33,042 nucleotides of DNA from the NCBI GenBank assembly GCA_038257655.1, contig JBBSJC010000019.1, forward strand, positions 1 to 33,042. The letters are read 5' to 3'. The notes under the pieces are model-generated. The model was not told the DNA's origin, did no database searches, and saw nothing but the letters and a program-made list of their open reading frames with translations. This DNA comes from DASUME01 sp038257655 (lineage in GTDB: Bacteria > Myxococcota_A > Polyangia > Polyangiales > DASUME01). Positions 32,031 through 33,042 of the stretch are shown here, one piece after another (within the stretch, counting starts at the first letter, position 1; every line of letters begins with the position of its first letter). The position numbers and the translations under genes were made by a program.

Positions 32031-32807
32031 ATGCAAGGTACTGAAAAACATCAAGAGCTCTGGGACGCCTATTGGGGAGAGACCCAAGCTATCGCGAAGT
32101 CGTCCTCCTATCCCGAGGCGCGACCGATCTGGGATTCGGATCCGGAAGCGGGCGTGCTGGTGGATCTGCCACGTTTTCGCAGTCACATGGATCCGTCCTT
32201 GCCGATCATCGACTTCGGCTGCGGCAACGGAACCCAGACCTCTACCCTTGCGCGCTATTTTGATCAGGTGATTGGTACCGACGTGGCCGAAGCTGCCGTC
32301 CGCTTAGCTGCCGAGGTCAATGGCGCAGCCAACGTACGCTATCAGACCCTCGACGCGTTGCGCATGGAGCAGGTGGAAGCGTTCCACAAGGCGACGGGCG
32401 ATGTGAACCTCTATGTGCGCACCGTGTTGCACCAGTTCAATCCGGAGGAGCGCGCGTTGTTTGGCGCGGGCCTGCGCACGCTGCTGGGCGCCACCGGCAC
32501 GATGTACCTAATCGAGCTCGGAGGGGACTCACAGGCTTACTTCGGACGCTGGATCGAAGAGAATGGTATTCCGCAGAAGCTACACCGCGTGATCTCAAAG
32601 GGTATTACCCCTGGGCCGGTGCAGCGTGCGGACATCGAGGCGATCTTACCTAGCAGCGCCTACCAATTGTTGTCCGATGGCGAGTGCACGATCAAGGGTA
32701 TGCATATGCGTTCGGATAAGCTCGACGCAGAGGGCCGCATCAACGGCGCACCCTGGGAGCCGCCGATGTACTACGCCGTCGTCCGCCGCCGCGCTTCGAC
32801 GAACTAA
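32031..32807 (+). CDS. Class I SAM-dependent methyltransferase
   Basis: A 258-residue small-molecule-type methyltransferase. IIDFGCGNGTQT (59-70) is motif I for S-adenosylmethionine. The acidic residue after the second strand is Asp84 in IGTDV. GDVNLYVRTVLHQFNPEERA is the motif IV/V region, and GTMYLIELGG follows as in UbiE/Cyclopropane-type folds. The ATG at 32031 has GAGGAG at 7-nt spacing. An ATG at 31986 gives 15 extra residues without an SD. It lies 57 bp after the antiporter and closes the operon. O- or N-methylation of the halogenated or oxidised product is the simplest role, by context only. The right inverted repeat begins 18 bp after its stop. Confidence 0.88.
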   Translation: MQGTEKHQELWDAYWGETQAIAKSSSYPEARPIWDSDPEAGVLVDLPRFRSHMDPSLPIIDFGCGNGTQTSTLARYFDQVIGTDVAEAAVRLAAEVNGAANVRYQTLDALRMEQVEAFHKATGDVNLYVRTVLHQFNPEERALFGAGLRTLLGATGTMYLIELGGDSQAYFGRWIEENGIPQKLHRVISKGITPGPVQRADIEAILPSSAYQLLSDGECTIKGMHMRSDKLDAEGRINGAPWEPPMYYAVVRRRASTN

Positions 32808-32825
32808 GCACACGCCTGTCTGCTT

Positions 32826-32966
32826 AGTACAGGTCCCCAGAAGTAGGTGATCACTAGGGCTGCCAGGACGTTTTCTCCACGTGGGCGTGAGCGTTGTCCT
32901 GGTCGTGAGCCTTGACGGCGACGGCGACGGCGACGGCGACGGGAGCAACTTCGGTCGGCCTTGGCC
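32826..32966. repeat. Right copy of the long terminal inverted repeat
   Basis: It is the reverse complement of positions 1-135, with one extra CCGTCG unit (141 against 135 bp). The unique sequence continues beyond it to 33042, so here its outer boundary is visible only if the left copy truly ends at base 1. It contains the same coding-like tail on the minus strand and the palindromic core GTGATCAC. Confidence 0.9.
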
Positions 32967-32988
32967 GATACCTTGGTATGCTCAGTTT
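32854..32988 (-). pseudogene. Duplicate of the C-terminal coding tail in the right repeat copy
   Basis: On the minus strand the frame ending TSWQP and its TAG (32854-32856) recurs, with one more Ala-Val pair than at 3-107. Upstream it stays open only to a TGA at 32989-32991. No ATG, GTG or TTG lies between, so it cannot be a normal gene here. It looks like a 3' gene fragment carried by the duplication. It converges on the methyltransferase, as the left copy converges on the first lipoprotein. Confidence 0.35.
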
Positions 32989-33042
32989 TCAGAAATTGGA
33001 TGTGTATCGATGCTCCATCGAATTTGTGGCCATTGCCGTGGA

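Noticed and set aside
25383..32807. Assignment of the halogenase cassette to a named product class such as pyrrolnitrin, rebeccamycin or aryl polyene
   Set aside because: None of the partner genes of those clusters is present in the window.

Overview
The window (33,042 bp, GC-rich) reads as chromosomal DNA of a deltaproteobacterial lineage, most likely Myxococcota (Polyangia-like). The reasons are a transmembrane Ser/Thr kinase with a coiled-coil tail, several lipoproteins with long Asp/Ala/Gly (DAG/DGG) linkers, a Cys-rich lipoprotein amylase, and a halogenase-centred accessory locus. No tRNA, rRNA, CRISPR array or recognisable transposase was seen.

Layout. Positions 1-135 and 32826-32966 are near-identical inverted copies of one sequence. 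In both copies it carries the open 3' end of a small coding frame. Positions 135-7146 hold a lipoprotein, a membrane Ser/Thr kinase, a second lipoprotein, a CCA-enzyme-like HD protein without the nucleotidyltransferase head, and a DUF2254-like membrane protein. Positions 7270-23318 form a carbon-metabolism block. ppc-fba-glk (plus strand) converges on pfkA-pdhA-pdhB-pdhC (minus strand). A TrmB-family sugar regulator is divergent from pfkA. Then come treY with a lipoprotein (minus strand) and a secreted GH13 amylase (plus strand). Positions 23543-25310 hold a divergent NarL-type response regulator and a soluble histidine kinase. Positions 25383-32807 form an accessory cassette: a tryptophan-halogenase-type FAD enzyme, divergent from a heme-oxygenase-like diiron enzyme, a PilZ-containing protein, a CPA2 cation/proton antiporter and a SAM methyltransferase.

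Main observations. (1) A 26-bp imperfect palindrome of the form GTAGTAAC-N10-GTTACTAC is present in front of ppc, between pfkA and the TrmB-like gene, in front of treY and in front of the amylase. This points to one local regulon linking alpha-glucan use, trehalose synthesis, glycolysis, the PEP-to-oxaloacetate step and pyruvate dehydrogenase under the TrmB-like protein. (2) The halogenase/diiron-oxidase/PilZ/antiporter/methyltransferase cassette has no assembly-line enzyme (no NRPS or PKS). It looks like a small tailoring or small-molecule locus that I cannot match to a described pathway. (3) The flanking inverted repeat could mark a real segmental duplication or a problem at the end of an assembly.

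Starts were re-chosen from Shine-Dalgarno (SD) spacing where the longest open frame looked wrong: the kinase, HD protein, pdhB, treY and its downstream lipoprotein, the histidine kinase, halogenase, diiron enzyme and methyltransferase.
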